Of a stretch of DNA of 64,000 nucleotides, positions 8,840 to 18,866 are shown one piece after another; position 1 is the first letter of the stretch, and every line of letters starts with the position of its first letter. Both the position numbers and the translations under genes were made by a program. The notes beneath the pieces were generated by a model, which made no database searches, was not told the origin of the DNA, and saw only the letters and a list, made by a program, of their open reading frames with translations. The stretch covers positions 1,488,001 through 1,552,000 of the forward strand of contig NZ_CP051534.1 in assembly GCF_016748675.1 (NCBI RefSeq). Direction: 5' to 3'. This DNA comes from Helicobacter pylori. GTDB taxonomy: Bacteria > Campylobacterota > Campylobacteria > Campylobacterales > Helicobacteraceae.

Positions 8840-9790
8840 TCAAAAACTGCTTAAAAGCTTTTCAAAGGATTGTTTGAACGCTATCAAGCCTTCTTTAAGG
8901 AGTTTTTGAGCGGTGTTTTCTAAATCAATGTTGTGCGTTTTTAATTCTTTTTTGAACGCTTCAATTTTTGCACTTTTTAAAGGGGTTTGATACTCGGTGT
9001 TTGGGTCAAGCAAATAAGCGTTTAAAGCCTCTAGGGGGGCTGTATTGATAGAGTTTTTAAAACACAGCGCTTTAATGTAATAATCTTTAGCTAAAGCGTT
9101 GGATTTAACGCCTGTGGATGCAAAAAGAGTGCTTGTTAGCTTATTCGCATGCTGACTGATTTGATAATAGCACTCGGTAGCGTTCATGATCCCGCTTTGA
9201 GCTTGCAAATTTTTTGGCGCTAAAGGGTCTATTTCTTTGTCAAATCGTGAGACAAACACGCTAATGACCGCTCTTTTTTGCACTTCTTTGGCTAAGATTT
9301 GAGCGGTTTCACCGGCAATTTTAGGCGAAAAGACTAAAGTTACATTAACAGGAATAGAAGCTTTAGTTAAAGCGCTAATGACTTCAAGAGCGCTTTCGCT
9401 CGCTGGGACTTTAATCATCACATTAGGGCGGTTTAGTGTTTTGAATAACCGCTTGGCTTCATCAATGCTTTTAATGGCATCATCTTCTAAAAAAGGGTCA
9501 ATTTCTAGGCTAATGTAGCCGTTGTTAGGGTCTTTTTCATATAAAGGCATTAACGCGCTGGAAGCTTGTAAAATATCCTTTAGCGCCAAAGTTTCATAAA
9601 TTTCTTTAGCTTTTTTGCCTTTGAGTTTAGCGATTTCATCTTGATAAAACGCGCTTTTTATGATCGCTTCGCAAAACAAACTGGGGTTACTCGTCGCCCC
9701 GCAAATAGCCCCCTTATTGATGAGCTTTAAAAAGTCGTTTTCTAAAAAATCCCTTTCTATAAAATCGCACCACAAACTAAATTCTTGCAT
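8840..9790 (-). CDS. tal: Transaldolase
   Basis: A pentose phosphate pathway enzyme that transfers a dihydroxyacetone unit between sugar phosphates through a lysine Schiff base. The motif NVMIKVPAS (about residue 124) contains the active-site lysine, and the N-terminal GATSNPSLF block is the family signature. At 316 residues it matches the epsilonproteobacterial Tal length. It starts 3 bp after the murE stop, so it is probably cotranscribed with murE. Confidence 0.94.
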   Translation of the reverse strand: MQEFSLWCDFIERDFLENDFLKLINKGAICGATSNPSLFCEAIIKSAFYQDEIAKLKGKKAKEIYETLALKDILQASSALMPLYEKDPNNGYISLEIDPFLEDDAIKSIDEAKRLFKTLNRPNVMIKVPASESALEVISALTKASIPVNVTLVFSPKIAGETAQILAKEVQKRAVISVFVSRFDKEIDPLAPKNLQAQSGIMNATECYYQISQHANKLTSTLFASTGVKSNALAKDYYIKALCFKNSINTAPLEALNAYLLDPNTEYQTPLKSAKIEAFKKELKTHNIDLENTAQKLLKEGLIAFKQSFEKLLSSF

Positions 9791-9793
9791 GTT

Positions 9794-11137
9794 TCATCCT
9801 TGTTTTAAATTGAGATAATAATCTTTAACGACTTCCTGGTCGCTAAAAAAAATCGTTTTGTCTTTAAAGATTTGAATGTTTTCATCGCCCTTGCCTAAAA
9901 TCAACAACACCTCATCGCCTTTTAAATTTTCTAAAGCGTTTAAAATGGCTTTTTTTCGGTCTTTTTCTACAATGACTTTAGAAGAATCGCTGATGCCTTT
10001 TAAAATATCCTTAATAATGTCTTCTTCGTTTTCGCTTCTGGGGTTGTCTGAAGTTAAGATGATTTTATGCGCATAACAGCTCGCTATTGCTCCCATTTTA
10101 GGGCGCTTGGTTTTATCCCTATCGCCCCCTGCTCCAAAAAGAGCGGTGATTTTTTGGTCTTTAAAGCTTTCAAAGACTTGTTGCATGCCGTCTGTGGTGT
10201 GGGCAAAATCCACAACTACTAAAGGTTGAGAATGCACAATTTCCAAACGCCCCTTCACCCCATAAAAGTTTTCTAATAACGGCACAATCGCTTCTAGCGG
10301 TAATTGAGTGAGTAATTTAACCCCTAAAACGCCCGCTAAAATATTATAAAGGTTGTAACGCCCTAAAAGGAGGGAATGGACAAGAGCGATTTCTTTAAGA
10401 TTAGGATCTCTTAAATTTTGTTGGTAGCATAAAGACGCGCTGATGGAGGGGTTGAGCGAAAAGGCTTGAACGTTTAAATGCGCTTTTTTATCCAGCGCGT
10501 AAGTGTGCGCGTTAATGGGGTTAAAAAGGGCGTTTGTTTCATCTCTGTTAATCACTTTCAAGCCCTCATCTTTAAAAAAGCTGTTTTTAGCGTCTCTGTA
10601 ATTTTCTATGCTTTCGTGGAAATCTAAATGATCGCTTGTGATATTAGTGAGAACTTTAAGGGCGAAATCAAGCCCAGCGGTGCGCTTTTGGACAATCGCA
10701 TGGGAGCTCACTTCCATAATAAAGTATTCACACTCCAAACGCACCGCTTCTTCTAAATCGCTATAAAGCTCTAAAAGAGTGGGCGTGGTCAAGCCCTTTT
10801 CTTTGATTCGTTCATCGTTGATAAAAAACCCTCTTGTGCCTAAAAGAGCGGTCTTTTTATTCAAATCTAAGAGCAAGGAATACATCAAACTCGCTGTGGT
10901 TGTTTTACCATTAGTGCCAGTAATCCCTACAATTTTAATCTTAAAATCAAAGTAGTTTTTAAGCTCGTTAAAATCTAAAATAGCCAGGTTTTTTTCTGCA
11001 ATTAAAGGAGAGTATTTTTCATTTAAAGGCGTTTTGACAAAAAGGATTTCTTCAGGGTTTTCTAAAACTTCATTCGTGTTATCGCTTAAAAAAGAATAGG
11101 TGTGGTTTTGATAAGTTAGGGTTTTTTTAAGCTTCAT
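9794..11137 (-). CDS. murE: UDP-MurNAc-tripeptide synthetase (meso-DAP adding)
   Basis: A cytoplasmic ligase that adds meso-diaminopimelate to UDP-MurNAc-L-Ala-D-Glu in peptidoglycan precursor synthesis. The ATP-binding motif [12 protein letters not shown] lies at about residue 73, and the DNPRSE motif at about residue 365 is the signature for meso-DAP rather than lysine, in keeping with a Gram-negative wall. At 447 residues it is slightly short because the N-terminal UMP-binding domain is reduced, as is normal for Helicobacter. It sits 3 bp from the upstream gene at 11141. Confidence 0.96.
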   Translation of the reverse strand: MKLKKTLTYQNHTYSFLSDNTNEVLENPEEILFVKTPLNEKYSPLIAEKNLAILDFNELKNYFDFKIKIVGITGTNGKTTTASLMYSLLLDLNKKTALLGTRGFFINDERIKEKGLTTPTLLELYSDLEEAVRLECEYFIMEVSSHAIVQKRTAGLDFALKVLTNITSDHLDFHESIENYRDAKNSFFKDEGLKVINRDETNALFNPINAHTYALDKKAHLNVQAFSLNPSISASLCYQQNLRDPNLKEIALVHSLLLGRYNLYNILAGVLGVKLLTQLPLEAIVPLLENFYGVKGRLEIVHSQPLVVVDFAHTTDGMQQVFESFKDQKITALFGAGGDRDKTKRPKMGAIASCYAHKIILTSDNPRSENEEDIIKDILKGISDSSKVIVEKDRKKAILNALENLKGDEVLLILGKGDENIQIFKDKTIFFSDQEVVKDYYLNLKQG

Positions 11138-11140
11138 TCT

Positions 11141-11752
11141 TTAAGCCTTATTGGATTTGAGAGCGTCTTCTAAAAGAGAACGCAAAAATTTATCGTAAAT
11201 AAAAGAATCTTCATGCATGTTTTCAATGTAATTTATTGCTAATTCATAATAGCCATAATGGTTCAATTCTTTCAAAAATTCATAAAAATCCTCTTTATTG
11301 TCAAAAATCACCCTAGAGCTGAACATCAAATCTTCAAACGCTTCCTTAAAACCGCGCTCCAAACTCAAGCGTTTGAAATCCGCATACAAAATGCCGTTCA
11401 ACTCCTCGCCTTTTTGAGAAATTTGCGCATCAATCTTTTCAGCCATTTGGTTTAGCCCCTCATCAAAAGAAGCGATCAAATTGATGATTTGCTCTTCAGC
11501 CTGGTTTTTTAAACTCCGTTTTTGCATAGCGATCAAGCTTTGATACAATTCATAAAAGCTATGGGCTTCTTTAGGGAAATCCTTAGCGATGTCGCTTAAT
11601 AACGCCCCCACTTTGGCTTTTTGGTTGTCTTTATCCAAAAACAACACTTCAGAAAAAAGGCGTAACGCTTCAGCGTAATGGGCTTGCTTGAACGCTAAAA
11701 AGCCATCTTTAATCAACACGCGCTTTTTAAATTCATAATCAAACTTTTGCAT
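11141..11752 (-). CDS. Conserved Helicobacter protein with TPR-like helices
   Basis: I do not recognise a specific function. The 203-residue protein is soluble and almost all helical. The block AHYAEALRLFSEVLFLDKDN (about residues 25-44) matches a tetratricopeptide-like helix pair, and a second similar pattern lies near the C-terminus. There is no signal peptide or membrane segment. It lies in a minus-strand operon after nfu and before murE with gaps of 11 and 3 bp, which fits, but does not show, a link to envelope or iron-sulfur functions. HP1493 equivalent (from memory). Confidence 0.8.
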   Translation of the reverse strand: MQKFDYEFKKRVLIKDGFLAFKQAHYAEALRLFSEVLFLDKDNQKAKVGALLSDIAKDFPKEAHSFYELYQSLIAMQKRSLKNQAEEQIINLIASFDEGLNQMAEKIDAQISQKGEELNGILYADFKRLSLERGFKEAFEDLMFSSRVIFDNKEDFYEFLKELNHYGYYELAINYIENMHEDSFIYDKFLRSLLEDALKSNKA

Positions 11753-11763
11753 GCCTATAGTCC

Positions 11764-12033
11764 TTAAAGCTTATCAAACTCCTTAGCGTTTTCTAAGCAC
11801 ACCACTTCTAAATTGGGGTGAATGTCCATTTTAAGCTGCCTTTCAATGACATTTTTTAAAGTGATTTTACTGCTAGAGCAAGTCTTACACGCTCCCTCTA
11901 AAGCCACATAAATTTTCATGCTTTTCACCCCTAGCACTTCAATATTACCGCCATCTTTGAGCAAGTAAGGGCGGATTTTTTCTATCACAATACGCACCGG
12001 TTTTTGTAAATCTTCATCGCTAAATTCTATCAT
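11764..12033 (-). CDS. NifU C-terminal domain (Nfu) iron-sulfur carrier
   Basis: An 89-residue protein made only of the NifU C-terminal domain, which holds a [4Fe-4S] cluster between two subunits and passes it to target enzymes. The C-x-x-C pair is visible as CKTCSSSKITLKN (about residue 48), and IRPYLLKDGGNIEVLGV (about 20) is the family block. It is the first gene of a long minus-strand run. The divergent gap to the phosphate permease holds its promoter. HP1492 equivalent (from memory), distinct from the full NifU scaffold elsewhere on the chromosome. Confidence 0.9.
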   Translation of the reverse strand: MIEFSDEDLQKPVRIVIEKIRPYLLKDGGNIEVLGVKSMKIYVALEGACKTCSSSKITLKNVIERQLKMDIHPNLEVVCLENAKEFDKL

Positions 12034-12074
12034 TTTTAAAAACCTTATTTTTAAAATTTTACTTTAAGATACCA

Positions 12075-12119
12075 TATAATGAGCCATTTTTATCAAACAA
12101 CGCTTTTTAAGAGTGGCTC
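12075..12119 (+). promoter_or_regulatory. -10 TATAAT plus inverted repeat before the phosphate permease
   Basis: TATAAT at 12075-12080 is followed at once by GAGCCA (12081-12086), which is matched by TGGCTC at 12114-12119. The left arm spans the expected start site, so the repeat could be an operator or a leader hairpin. A second possible -10, TAGAAT, lies at 12134-12139. Confidence 0.5.
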
Positions 12120-12173
12120 AAGGGCTAATTGGATAGAATGGATTCACTATTAGGATAAGGTTTTGATGACGAT

Positions 12174-13775
12174 ATGGAAATTAAAAACATCAAAGAGTTT
12201 GAAAAAGCTTCCAAAAAACTCCAAAAAGACACTTTAAAGATCGCTCTCGCTCTTTTGTTTCTCATTGGCGCTGCTTTGCTCGCTCTCATTTTTGGGCAGG
12301 CTAATTCTAAGGGATTGTTGCTCATCTTTGCGGCTGTGATTGGGGGCTATATGGCGATGAATATTGGCGCTAATGACGTGTCTAATAATGTCGGCCCTGC
12401 CGTAGGCTCTAAAGCCATTAGCATGGGCGGGGCGATTTTGATCGCTGCGATTTGTGAAATGCTTGGAGCGATCATTGCCGGGGGGGAAGTGGTTTCTACG
12501 ATTAAGGGCCGTATCGTTTCGCCTGAATTTATTAATGATGCGCATGTTTTCATCAATGTCATGTTGGCTAGCTTACTCAGTGGGGCGTTGTGGTTGCATG
12601 TGGCGACTTTAATTGGTGCTCCTGTTTCCACTTCACACTCTGTAGTGGGGGGGATTATGGGGGCTGGAATGGCAGCAGCTGGAATGTCTGCTATTAATTG
12701 GCATTTCTTATCAGGCATTGTGGCCAGTTGGGTAATCTCGCCTTTAATGGGGGCTTTGATAGCCATGTTTTTTTTAATGCTCATTAAAAAGACTATCGCT
12801 TATAAAGAAGATAAAAAGAGCGCGGCTTTAAAGGTCGTGCCTTATTTGGTAGCGTTGATGAGCTTAGCCTTTAGCTGGTATTTGATGGTTAAGGTTTTAA
12901 AACGCCTCTATGCGGTGGGTTTTGAAATCCAACTGGCTTGCGGTTGCATCCTTGCACTTTTAATCTTTATCCTTTTTAAAAGATTTGTGTTAAAGAAAGC
13001 CCCGCAATTAGAAAACAGCCATGAAAGCATTAATGAGCTTTTCAATGTCCCTTTGATTTTTGCCGCTGCGCTTTTAAGCTTTGCGCATGGGGCTAATGAT
13101 GTGGCTAACGCTATAGGCCCTTTAGCGGCCATCAGTCAAACTTTAGAAGATGCAAATAGCCCTATAGGGAATACTTTAAGCTCTGTGCCGTTGTGGATTA
13201 TGGTAGTGGGGGCAGCTGGGATCGCTTTAGGCTTGAGTTTGTATGGGCCAAAACTCATTAAAACGGTGGGGTCTGAAATCACAGAATTAGACAAAATGCA
13301 AGCCTTTTGCATTGCGCTTTCTGCAGTCATCACCGTGCTTTTAGCCTCTCAATTAGGCTTGCCGGTAAGCTCTACGCATATTGTGGTGGGCGCGGTGTTT
13401 GGGGTGGGCTTTTTAAGGGAGCGCTTAAGAGAGCAATCCAGAAGGCGTTTTGCTAGAATCAGAGACAACATTGTAGCGGCGCACTTTGGGGAAGATTTAG
13501 AAGAAATTGAAGGTTTTTTAGAGCGCTTTGATAAAGCCAATTTGAAAGAAAAATCGCTCATGCTAGAGAGCTTGAAAAAAAGCAAGAACACCGCCATCGC
13601 TTTGGAATTGAAAAAGAAAGAAAAAAAGTCGCTTAAAAAAGTGTATAAAGAAGAAGTGATCAAACGCTCCATTTTAAAAAAGATTGTTACCGCTTGGTTG
13701 GTAACCGTGCCGGTTTCTGCGCTTTTAGGCGCGCTTCTGTTTGTGGCTCTTGGTTTTACAGAAAAGTATTTCTAG
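12174..13775 (+). CDS. Pit-family inorganic phosphate permease
   Basis: A 533-residue inner-membrane transporter of the PiT/PHO4 family that imports phosphate with protons or sodium. The two inverted family repeats are visible as GANDVSNNVGPAVGS (about residue 63) and HGANDVANAIGPLAAI (about 305), each followed by a block of helices, with PVSTSH and PVSSTH as paired motifs (about 147 and 399). A hydrophilic, lysine-rich cytoplasmic segment (about 425-495) precedes the last helix. HP1491 equivalent (from memory). Confidence 0.93.
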   Translation: MEIKNIKEFEKASKKLQKDTLKIALALLFLIGAALLALIFGQANSKGLLLIFAAVIGGYMAMNIGANDVSNNVGPAVGSKAISMGGAILIAAICEMLGAIIAGGEVVSTIKGRIVSPEFINDAHVFINVMLASLLSGALWLHVATLIGAPVSTSHSVVGGIMGAGMAAAGMSAINWHFLSGIVASWVISPLMGALIAMFFLMLIKKTIAYKEDKKSAALKVVPYLVALMSLAFSWYLMVKVLKRLYAVGFEIQLACGCILALLIFILFKRFVLKKAPQLENSHESINELFNVPLIFAAALLSFAHGANDVANAIGPLAAISQTLEDANSPIGNTLSSVPLWIMVVGAAGIALGLSLYGPKLIKTVGSEITELDKMQAFCIALSAVITVLLASQLGLPVSSTHIVVGAVFGVGFLRERLREQSRRRFARIRDNIVAAHFGEDLEEIEGFLERFDKANLKEKSLMLESLKKSKNTAIALELKKKEKKSLKKVYKEEVIKRSILKKIVTAWLVTVPVSALLGALLFVALGFTEKYF

Positions 13776-13821
13776 GGTTTTTGAAGGCTTGATTTTTAAA
13801 GTTAGGCTTAATCTTTTATGT

Positions 13822-13827
13822 TAAAAT
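13822..13827 (+). promoter_or_regulatory. Extended -10 TGT-TAAAAT before the CorC-like gene
   Basis: TAAAAT is preceded directly by TGT, making an extended -10, 50 bp before the ATG at 13878. The sequence between is very AT-rich. Confidence 0.5.
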
Positions 13828-13877
13828 TCTAAGATTTTATATATTTTATATTTATCGTTAGGTTTTAGGTTTAAATC

Positions 13878-15227
13878 ATGGGGAGGAATCAAGGAGCTTA
13901 TTTGGACCCGTCTGAATCAATTCTGATGTTGATGGTTACTTTTTTATTGGTGCTGTTGAACGCTTTTTTTGTGCTTTCAGAGTTTGCCCTTGTGAAAGTG
14001 CGTAAAACCCGCTTAGAAGAGCTGGTTAAAATCGGTAATTCCAACGCTAAACTCGCTTTAAAGATGAGTCAAAGACTAGACACTTATTTGAGCGCCACGC
14101 AGTTAGGCATCACCCTTTCTTCATTGGCTTTAGGTTGGGTGGGTGAGCCTGCTATCGCAAGGTTGTTGGCCGCGCTGTTTGAGTCTATGGATTTGAGAGA
14201 AAATCCTATTTTTATCCATTCAATGAGCGTGGTCATAGCGTTTTTAAGCATCACTTTTTTGCATGTCGTGTTGGGCGAGATTGTGCCTAAATCTTTAGCG
14301 ATCGCTAAATCTGAAAAAGCCGCTCTTTTTGCCGCGCGCCCTTTGCATGTGTTTTGGGTGGTGTTTTATCCGGTGGTGCGCCTGTTTGATGTGATCGCTC
14401 ATTTTTTTTTGAAAAAGATGGGCGTCAATCCTAAAGAGCATGAGAGCATGCATTCTGAAGAAGAGTTAAAAATCATTGTGGGCGAGAGTTTGAGAGAGGG
14501 CATTATTGATTCAGTGGAGGGCGAAATCATTAAAAACGCGGTGGATTTTTCTGACACGAGCGCTAAAGAAATCATGACCCCACGAAAAGACATGGTGTGT
14601 TTGGACGAAGAAAACAGCTATGAAGAAAATATAGACATTGTTTTAAAAGGCCATTTCACGCGCTACCCTTATTGCAAGGGTTCTAAGGATAACATTATCG
14701 GCATGGTGCATATTAGGGATTTGCTTTCTCGCTCTATTTTTACCCCTAAAATGCATGATTTCAATCAAATCGTCAGGAAAATGATCATCGTCCCTGAGAG
14801 CGCTTCCATTTCTCAAATCCTTATTAAAATGAAAAAAGAGCAAATCCATACCGCTTTGGTGATTGATGAATACGGCGGCACGGCCGGGTTGCTCACGATG
14901 GAAGACATTATTGAAGAGATCATGGGCGAGATTAGCGACGAATACGATTTGAAACAAGAGGGCGTGAACAAGCTTGAAGAGGGCGTGTTTGAATTAGAGG
15001 GCATGCTGGATTTGGAGAGCGTAGAAGAAGTGCTTCACATTGAATTTGACAAAGAATGCGAGCAGGTAACGCTTGGGGGCTATGTTTTTAGCTTGCTAGA
15101 GCGCATGCCTATGGAGGGAGATACAATCGTTTCGCATGGGTATTCTTTTGAAGTGTTAAGCGTGGATGGGGCTAGGATAAAACGCTTAAAAGCGGTTAAA
15201 CAAGATCGGGGAGAAAATGAAGCATGA
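13878..15227 (+). CDS. CNNM/CorC-family membrane protein (hemolysin-like)
   Basis: A 449-residue inner-membrane protein of the DUF21-CBS-CorC/HlyC family, often annotated as hemolysin but more likely involved in magnesium or other cation homeostasis. The N-terminal DUF21 membrane domain covers about residues 1-190, a CBS pair covers about 220-345 (MTPRKDMVCL and IDEYGGTAGLLTMEDI are its conserved blocks), and the transporter-associated CorC/HlyC domain fills the rest. The name hemolysin is historical. It ends 4 bp inside the TolC-like gene, so it heads or joins the export operon. HP1490 equivalent. Confidence 0.88.
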   Translation: MGRNQGAYLDPSESILMLMVTFLLVLLNAFFVLSEFALVKVRKTRLEELVKIGNSNAKLALKMSQRLDTYLSATQLGITLSSLALGWVGEPAIARLLAALFESMDLRENPIFIHSMSVVIAFLSITFLHVVLGEIVPKSLAIAKSEKAALFAARPLHVFWVVFYPVVRLFDVIAHFFLKKMGVNPKEHESMHSEEELKIIVGESLREGIIDSVEGEIIKNAVDFSDTSAKEIMTPRKDMVCLDEENSYEENIDIVLKGHFTRYPYCKGSKDNIIGMVHIRDLLSRSIFTPKMHDFNQIVRKMIIVPESASISQILIKMKKEQIHTALVIDEYGGTAGLLTMEDIIEEIMGEISDEYDLKQEGVNKLEEGVFELEGMLDLESVEEVLHIEFDKECEQVTLGGYVFSLLERMPMEGDTIVSHGYSFEVLSVDGARIKRLKAVKQDRGENEA

Positions 15228-16756
15228 AAAAAACAACCCTCTTTGTATTGGGCTTATTATTCAATAGCTCTTTGAACGCTGTTGATGGAGTTCCTAAAAC
15301 CGATCTTTCTTCTTTGAATTTGGCTGAAGACAGCCTGCCTTTGAACCACCCTAACGCCCAAAAGCTCTCTTTAAAAAACGCATGGGCTAGGGTATTGTCT
15401 AACCATGAAGGCTTGCATGCACAAGAATACGCCATTAAGCGAGCGAGTAAAATGAAATTAGCGGCTAAGCTTTCTTTTTTGCCTCAAATTGATTTGAGCG
15501 CTTTTTACGTGTATCTCTCTAACCCCATTAAAATGGATTTTGCCAGCCAAAAACAAGCGGGCGTGCAAAAAGCCACCAACCAGATCCATCAAGGCTTGCA
15601 AAACATCCAACAAAATATCCCCCCTCAAGTATTAACCCCTCAAATCCAAGCGGGCATGCAAGGGGTGATGCAAGGCTTTGGGGCTTTGAGCAGCACTTTA
15701 GAAGCCCCCTTATTGTTTTCTAAGCAAAATGTGGTGATTGGGGCTTTGAGCATTATTTATCCCCTTTATATGGGTGGGGCAAGATTCACGATGGTGCGCA
15801 TTGCGGATTTGATGCAAAAAGACGCTAATGAAGTGTATCGCTTGAAAAAGCTTTCCACTTTTCAAGAGCTTGTGAGCGTGTATTATGGCATGGTGTTAAA
15901 CGCAGAAGTGGCTGAAACTTTAGAAGAAGTGGAAAAAGGCCATTATAAACATTTCCAAAACGCTTTAAAAATGCAAAAAGTAGGGCAAATCGCTAGGGTA
16001 GAAACCTTAGGCGCTCAAGTGGCTTATGATAAGGCCCATATCGCTAGCGTTAAGGCTAAAGATGTGTTAGAAGTTTCGCAGCTCTCGTTCAATTCTATTT
16101 TGTCTAGCAAAGACGATCTAGCGCCTTCAAGCAAATTAGAGATCCACACCGAGAAAAATCTGCCCGATTTGAGCTTTTTTGTTGCTTCCACGCTCAATTC
16201 TTACCCGGTTTTAAAGACTTTAGAAAATCAGGTTCAAATTTCTAAAGAAAACACGAAATTACAGATCGCTAAATTCTTGCCCCAAGTGAGTTTTTTTGGC
16301 TCTTATATCATGAAGCAAAACAATTCGGTGTTTGAAGACATGATCCCTAGTTGGTTTGTGGGCGTGGCCGGGCGCATGCCTATTCTTTCTCCCACAGGGC
16401 GTATCCAAAAATACCAAGCGAGCAAATTAGCGGAGTTGCAAGCTAATAGCGAACAAATCCAGGCTAAAAAAAACATGGAATTGTTAGTGAATAAGACTTA
16501 TAAAGAGACGCTTTCTTATTTGAAAGAATACAAAAGCTTGCTTTCTAGCGTGGAATTAGCCAAGGAAAATTTAAAGCTCCAAGAGCAGGCTTTTTTACAA
16601 GGCTTAAGCACGAACGCTCAAGTCATTGATGCGAGAAACACGCTTTCTTCTATCATCGTGGAGCAAAAAAGCGTGGCTTATAAATACATCGTTTCATTAG
16701 CGAATTTAATGGCGTTAAGCGATCATATTGATTTATTTTATGAATTTGTTTATTAA
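15224..16756 (+). CDS. TolC-family outer-membrane efflux protein
   Basis: A 510-residue outer-membrane channel protein with a signal peptide (about residues 1-19) and the two TolC/OEP repeat halves, rich in long helices (about 190-300 and 390-490). It would form the exit duct for the adaptor and permeases that follow. It is one of the few TolC homologues in H. pylori (HP1489, from memory). ATGA overlap with the previous gene and an 11-bp gap to the adaptor place it in one operon with the next three genes. Confidence 0.9.
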   Translation: MKKTTLFVLGLLFNSSLNAVDGVPKTDLSSLNLAEDSLPLNHPNAQKLSLKNAWARVLSNHEGLHAQEYAIKRASKMKLAAKLSFLPQIDLSAFYVYLSNPIKMDFASQKQAGVQKATNQIHQGLQNIQQNIPPQVLTPQIQAGMQGVMQGFGALSSTLEAPLLFSKQNVVIGALSIIYPLYMGGARFTMVRIADLMQKDANEVYRLKKLSTFQELVSVYYGMVLNAEVAETLEEVEKGHYKHFQNALKMQKVGQIARVETLGAQVAYDKAHIASVKAKDVLEVSQLSFNSILSSKDDLAPSSKLEIHTEKNLPDLSFFVASTLNSYPVLKTLENQVQISKENTKLQIAKFLPQVSFFGSYIMKQNNSVFEDMIPSWFVGVAGRMPILSPTGRIQKYQASKLAELQANSEQIQAKKNMELLVNKTYKETLSYLKEYKSLLSSVELAKENLKLQEQAFLQGLSTNAQVIDARNTLSSIIVEQKSVAYKYIVSLANLMALSDHIDLFYEFVY

Positions 16757-16767
16757 AGGAAAAAATC

Positions 16768-17757
16768 ATGTCAAATAGCATGTTGGATAAAAATAAAGCG
16801 ATTCTTACAGGGGGTGGGGCTTTATTGTTAGGGCTAATCGTGCTTTTTTATTTAGCTTATCGCCCTAAGGCTGAAGTGTTGCAAGGGTTTTTGGAGGCCA
16901 GAGAATACAGCGTGAGCTCCAAAGTCCCTGGCCGCATTGAAAAGGTGTTTGTTAAAAAAGGCGATCACATTAAAAAGGGCGATTTGGTTTTTAGCATTTC
17001 TAGCCCTGAATTAGAAGCCAAGCTCGCTCAAGCTGAAGCTGGGCATAAAGCCGCTAAAGCGCTTAGCGATGAAGTCAAAAGAGGCTCAAGAGATGAAACG
17101 ATCAATTCTGCGAGGGACATTTGGCAAGCGGCAAAATCCCAAGCGAATTTGGCTAAAGAGACTTATAAACGCGTTCAAGATTTGTATGATAACGGCGTGG
17201 CGAGTTTGCAAAAGCGCGATGAAGCCTATGCGGCTTATGAAAGCACCAAATACAACGAGAGCGCGGCTTACCAAAAGTATAAAATGGCTTTAGGGGGGGC
17301 GAGCTCTGAAAGTAAGATTGCCGCTAAGGCTAAAGAGAGCGCGGCTTTAGGGCAAGTGAATGAAGTGGAATCCTATTTAAAAGATGTCAAAGCGACAGCC
17401 CCAATTGATGGGGAAGTGAGTAATGTGCTTTTAAGCGGTGGCGAGCTTAGCCCTAAGGGCTTTCCTGTGGTGCTCATGATTGATTTAAAGGATAGTTGGT
17501 TAAAAATCAGCGTGCCTGAAAAGTATTTGAACGAGTTTAAAGTGGGTAAGGAATTTGAAGGTTATATCCCAGCGTTGAAAAAAAGCGCGAAATTCAGGGT
17601 CAAATATTTGAGCGTGATGGGGGATTTTGCGACTTGGAAAGCGACGAATAATTCCAACACTTATGACATGAAAAGCTATGAAGTGGAAGCCATACCCTTA
17701 GAAAAATTGGAAAATTTTAGGGTAGGGATGAGCGTGTTAGTTACCATTAAGCCTTAG
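16768..17757 (+). CDS. HlyD/EmrA-type periplasmic adaptor
   Basis: A 329-residue membrane-fusion protein anchored by one N-terminal helix (about residues 13-31). The lipoyl-type halves flank a coiled-coil hairpin (about 85-210), with VPGRIEKVFVKKGDHIKKGD (about 52) as the first lipoyl motif and TAPIDGEVSNVLLSGGEL (about 210) as the second. It bridges the TolC-like channel and the inner-membrane permeases encoded next. An AAAGGA ribosome site lies ahead of its ATG. HP1488 equivalent. Confidence 0.9.
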   Translation: MSNSMLDKNKAILTGGGALLLGLIVLFYLAYRPKAEVLQGFLEAREYSVSSKVPGRIEKVFVKKGDHIKKGDLVFSISSPELEAKLAQAEAGHKAAKALSDEVKRGSRDETINSARDIWQAAKSQANLAKETYKRVQDLYDNGVASLQKRDEAYAAYESTKYNESAAYQKYKMALGGASSESKIAAKAKESAALGQVNEVESYLKDVKATAPIDGEVSNVLLSGGELSPKGFPVVLMIDLKDSWLKISVPEKYLNEFKVGKEFEGYIPALKKSAKFRVKYLSVMGDFATWKATNNSNTYDMKSYEVEAIPLEKLENFRVGMSVLVTIKP

Positions 17758-17768
17758 AAAGGATTGTT

Positions 17769-18866
17769 TTGTTCAAATTGATAAGCGCATGGGTTTTACA
17801 AGACAAGTTCTTGTTTGTCGTGTGTTTTATATTGCCTTTTTGTTTAGGGGTTTTAGGCACGCAAATCTTTAAACAAGAGACCCCAAGACAGCTCCCTATC
17901 GTGGTGGTGGATTTGGATAAGACCACTACAAGCCATCAAGTGGCGTTTGAATTGGGCGCAACGAGCGCGCTTCAAATCAAATACCAAGTGGCTAGCCTTT
18001 TAGAAGCCAAACGCTTTTTAAACTCCGCTGAAGCGTATGGGGCGTTGGTTTTGCCTAGAGATTTAGAGAAAAAAATCAAAATGGGGCGAAAGGTGGATTT
18101 GCCCTTTTATTATAACGCTGAATACGTTTTAGTGGGGAAAACGCTCAAAAACGCTTTCTTGCAAACCGCTTTGACTTTAGACGCTAAAACCTTAGCCACC
18201 AAAGCTTTAGTGCGAGATTCCAATTTGATTTCGGCTAAAGCCCAAGCAATGCCTATTGTTTTGCAATTGCATGCGCTATACAATGAAGAAAACAATTACA
18301 CGCAATACCTTTTAAGCGTGATGCTGCCTTGCATGTGGCTTATTTTCATTGCGATTGGCATGCTCAATTTCATTCAAAAAACCTCTAACATGCGTGAGCT
18401 TTTAATCAGTATTTTAGCGAATGTGTGCGTGTTTAGTTTTTGGGGGATGGGTATGGCGTTTTATTTTAATTTCATTGGCATGCAGGGGAATTATGCGCAT
18501 TTGTTGTTGGTCTTTTTGGCGGTAGTTTTAATGGCGCTCGTTATGAGCGGGTTTGTGGTGCTGGTTTATGGCATTTCAAAAAGCGTTATTGAAACTGCGG
18601 GTGCGATTGGGGTCTATACCGCTCCAAGCTTTGCGTTTGCTGGGGTTACTTACCCGCAAAACAACATGGAAATTTTTGGGAGTTTCTGGAGTCATTGCTT
18701 GCCCATTAGCCATTTTATGAAGTTCTTTTTACAAGAGGCCTATTATAAGACGGATTTAACGGAATCTTTAAATTCTCTAATGCCGCTTGTGTTCTTTTTA
18801 ATCTTTTTAGCCTTAGGGCTTTTGATTTTTTATTTTTCTTTTAAAAAAGGCAAGGCTAGCGCATGA
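17769..18866 (+). CDS. ABC-2 type export permease, first of two
   Basis: A 365-residue inner-membrane permease of the ABC-2 family (YhhJ/YbhS-like). One helix at the N-terminus is followed by a large periplasmic domain (about 40-170) and five C-terminal helices, the layout of exporters that work with HlyD-like adaptors. Translation starts at TTG 17769 behind an AAAGGA site. It overlaps the second permease by 4 bp (ATGA). No ATP-binding subunit is encoded in the operon. HP1487 equivalent. Confidence 0.85.
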   Translation: MFKLISAWVLQDKFLFVVCFILPFCLGVLGTQIFKQETPRQLPIVVVDLDKTTTSHQVAFELGATSALQIKYQVASLLEAKRFLNSAEAYGALVLPRDLEKKIKMGRKVDLPFYYNAEYVLVGKTLKNAFLQTALTLDAKTLATKALVRDSNLISAKAQAMPIVLQLHALYNEENNYTQYLLSVMLPCMWLIFIAIGMLNFIQKTSNMRELLISILANVCVFSFWGMGMAFYFNFIGMQGNYAHLLLVFLAVVLMALVMSGFVVLVYGISKSVIETAGAIGVYTAPSFAFAGVTYPQNNMEIFGSFWSHCLPISHFMKFFLQEAYYKTDLTESLNSLMPLVFFLIFLALGLLIFYFSFKKGKASA

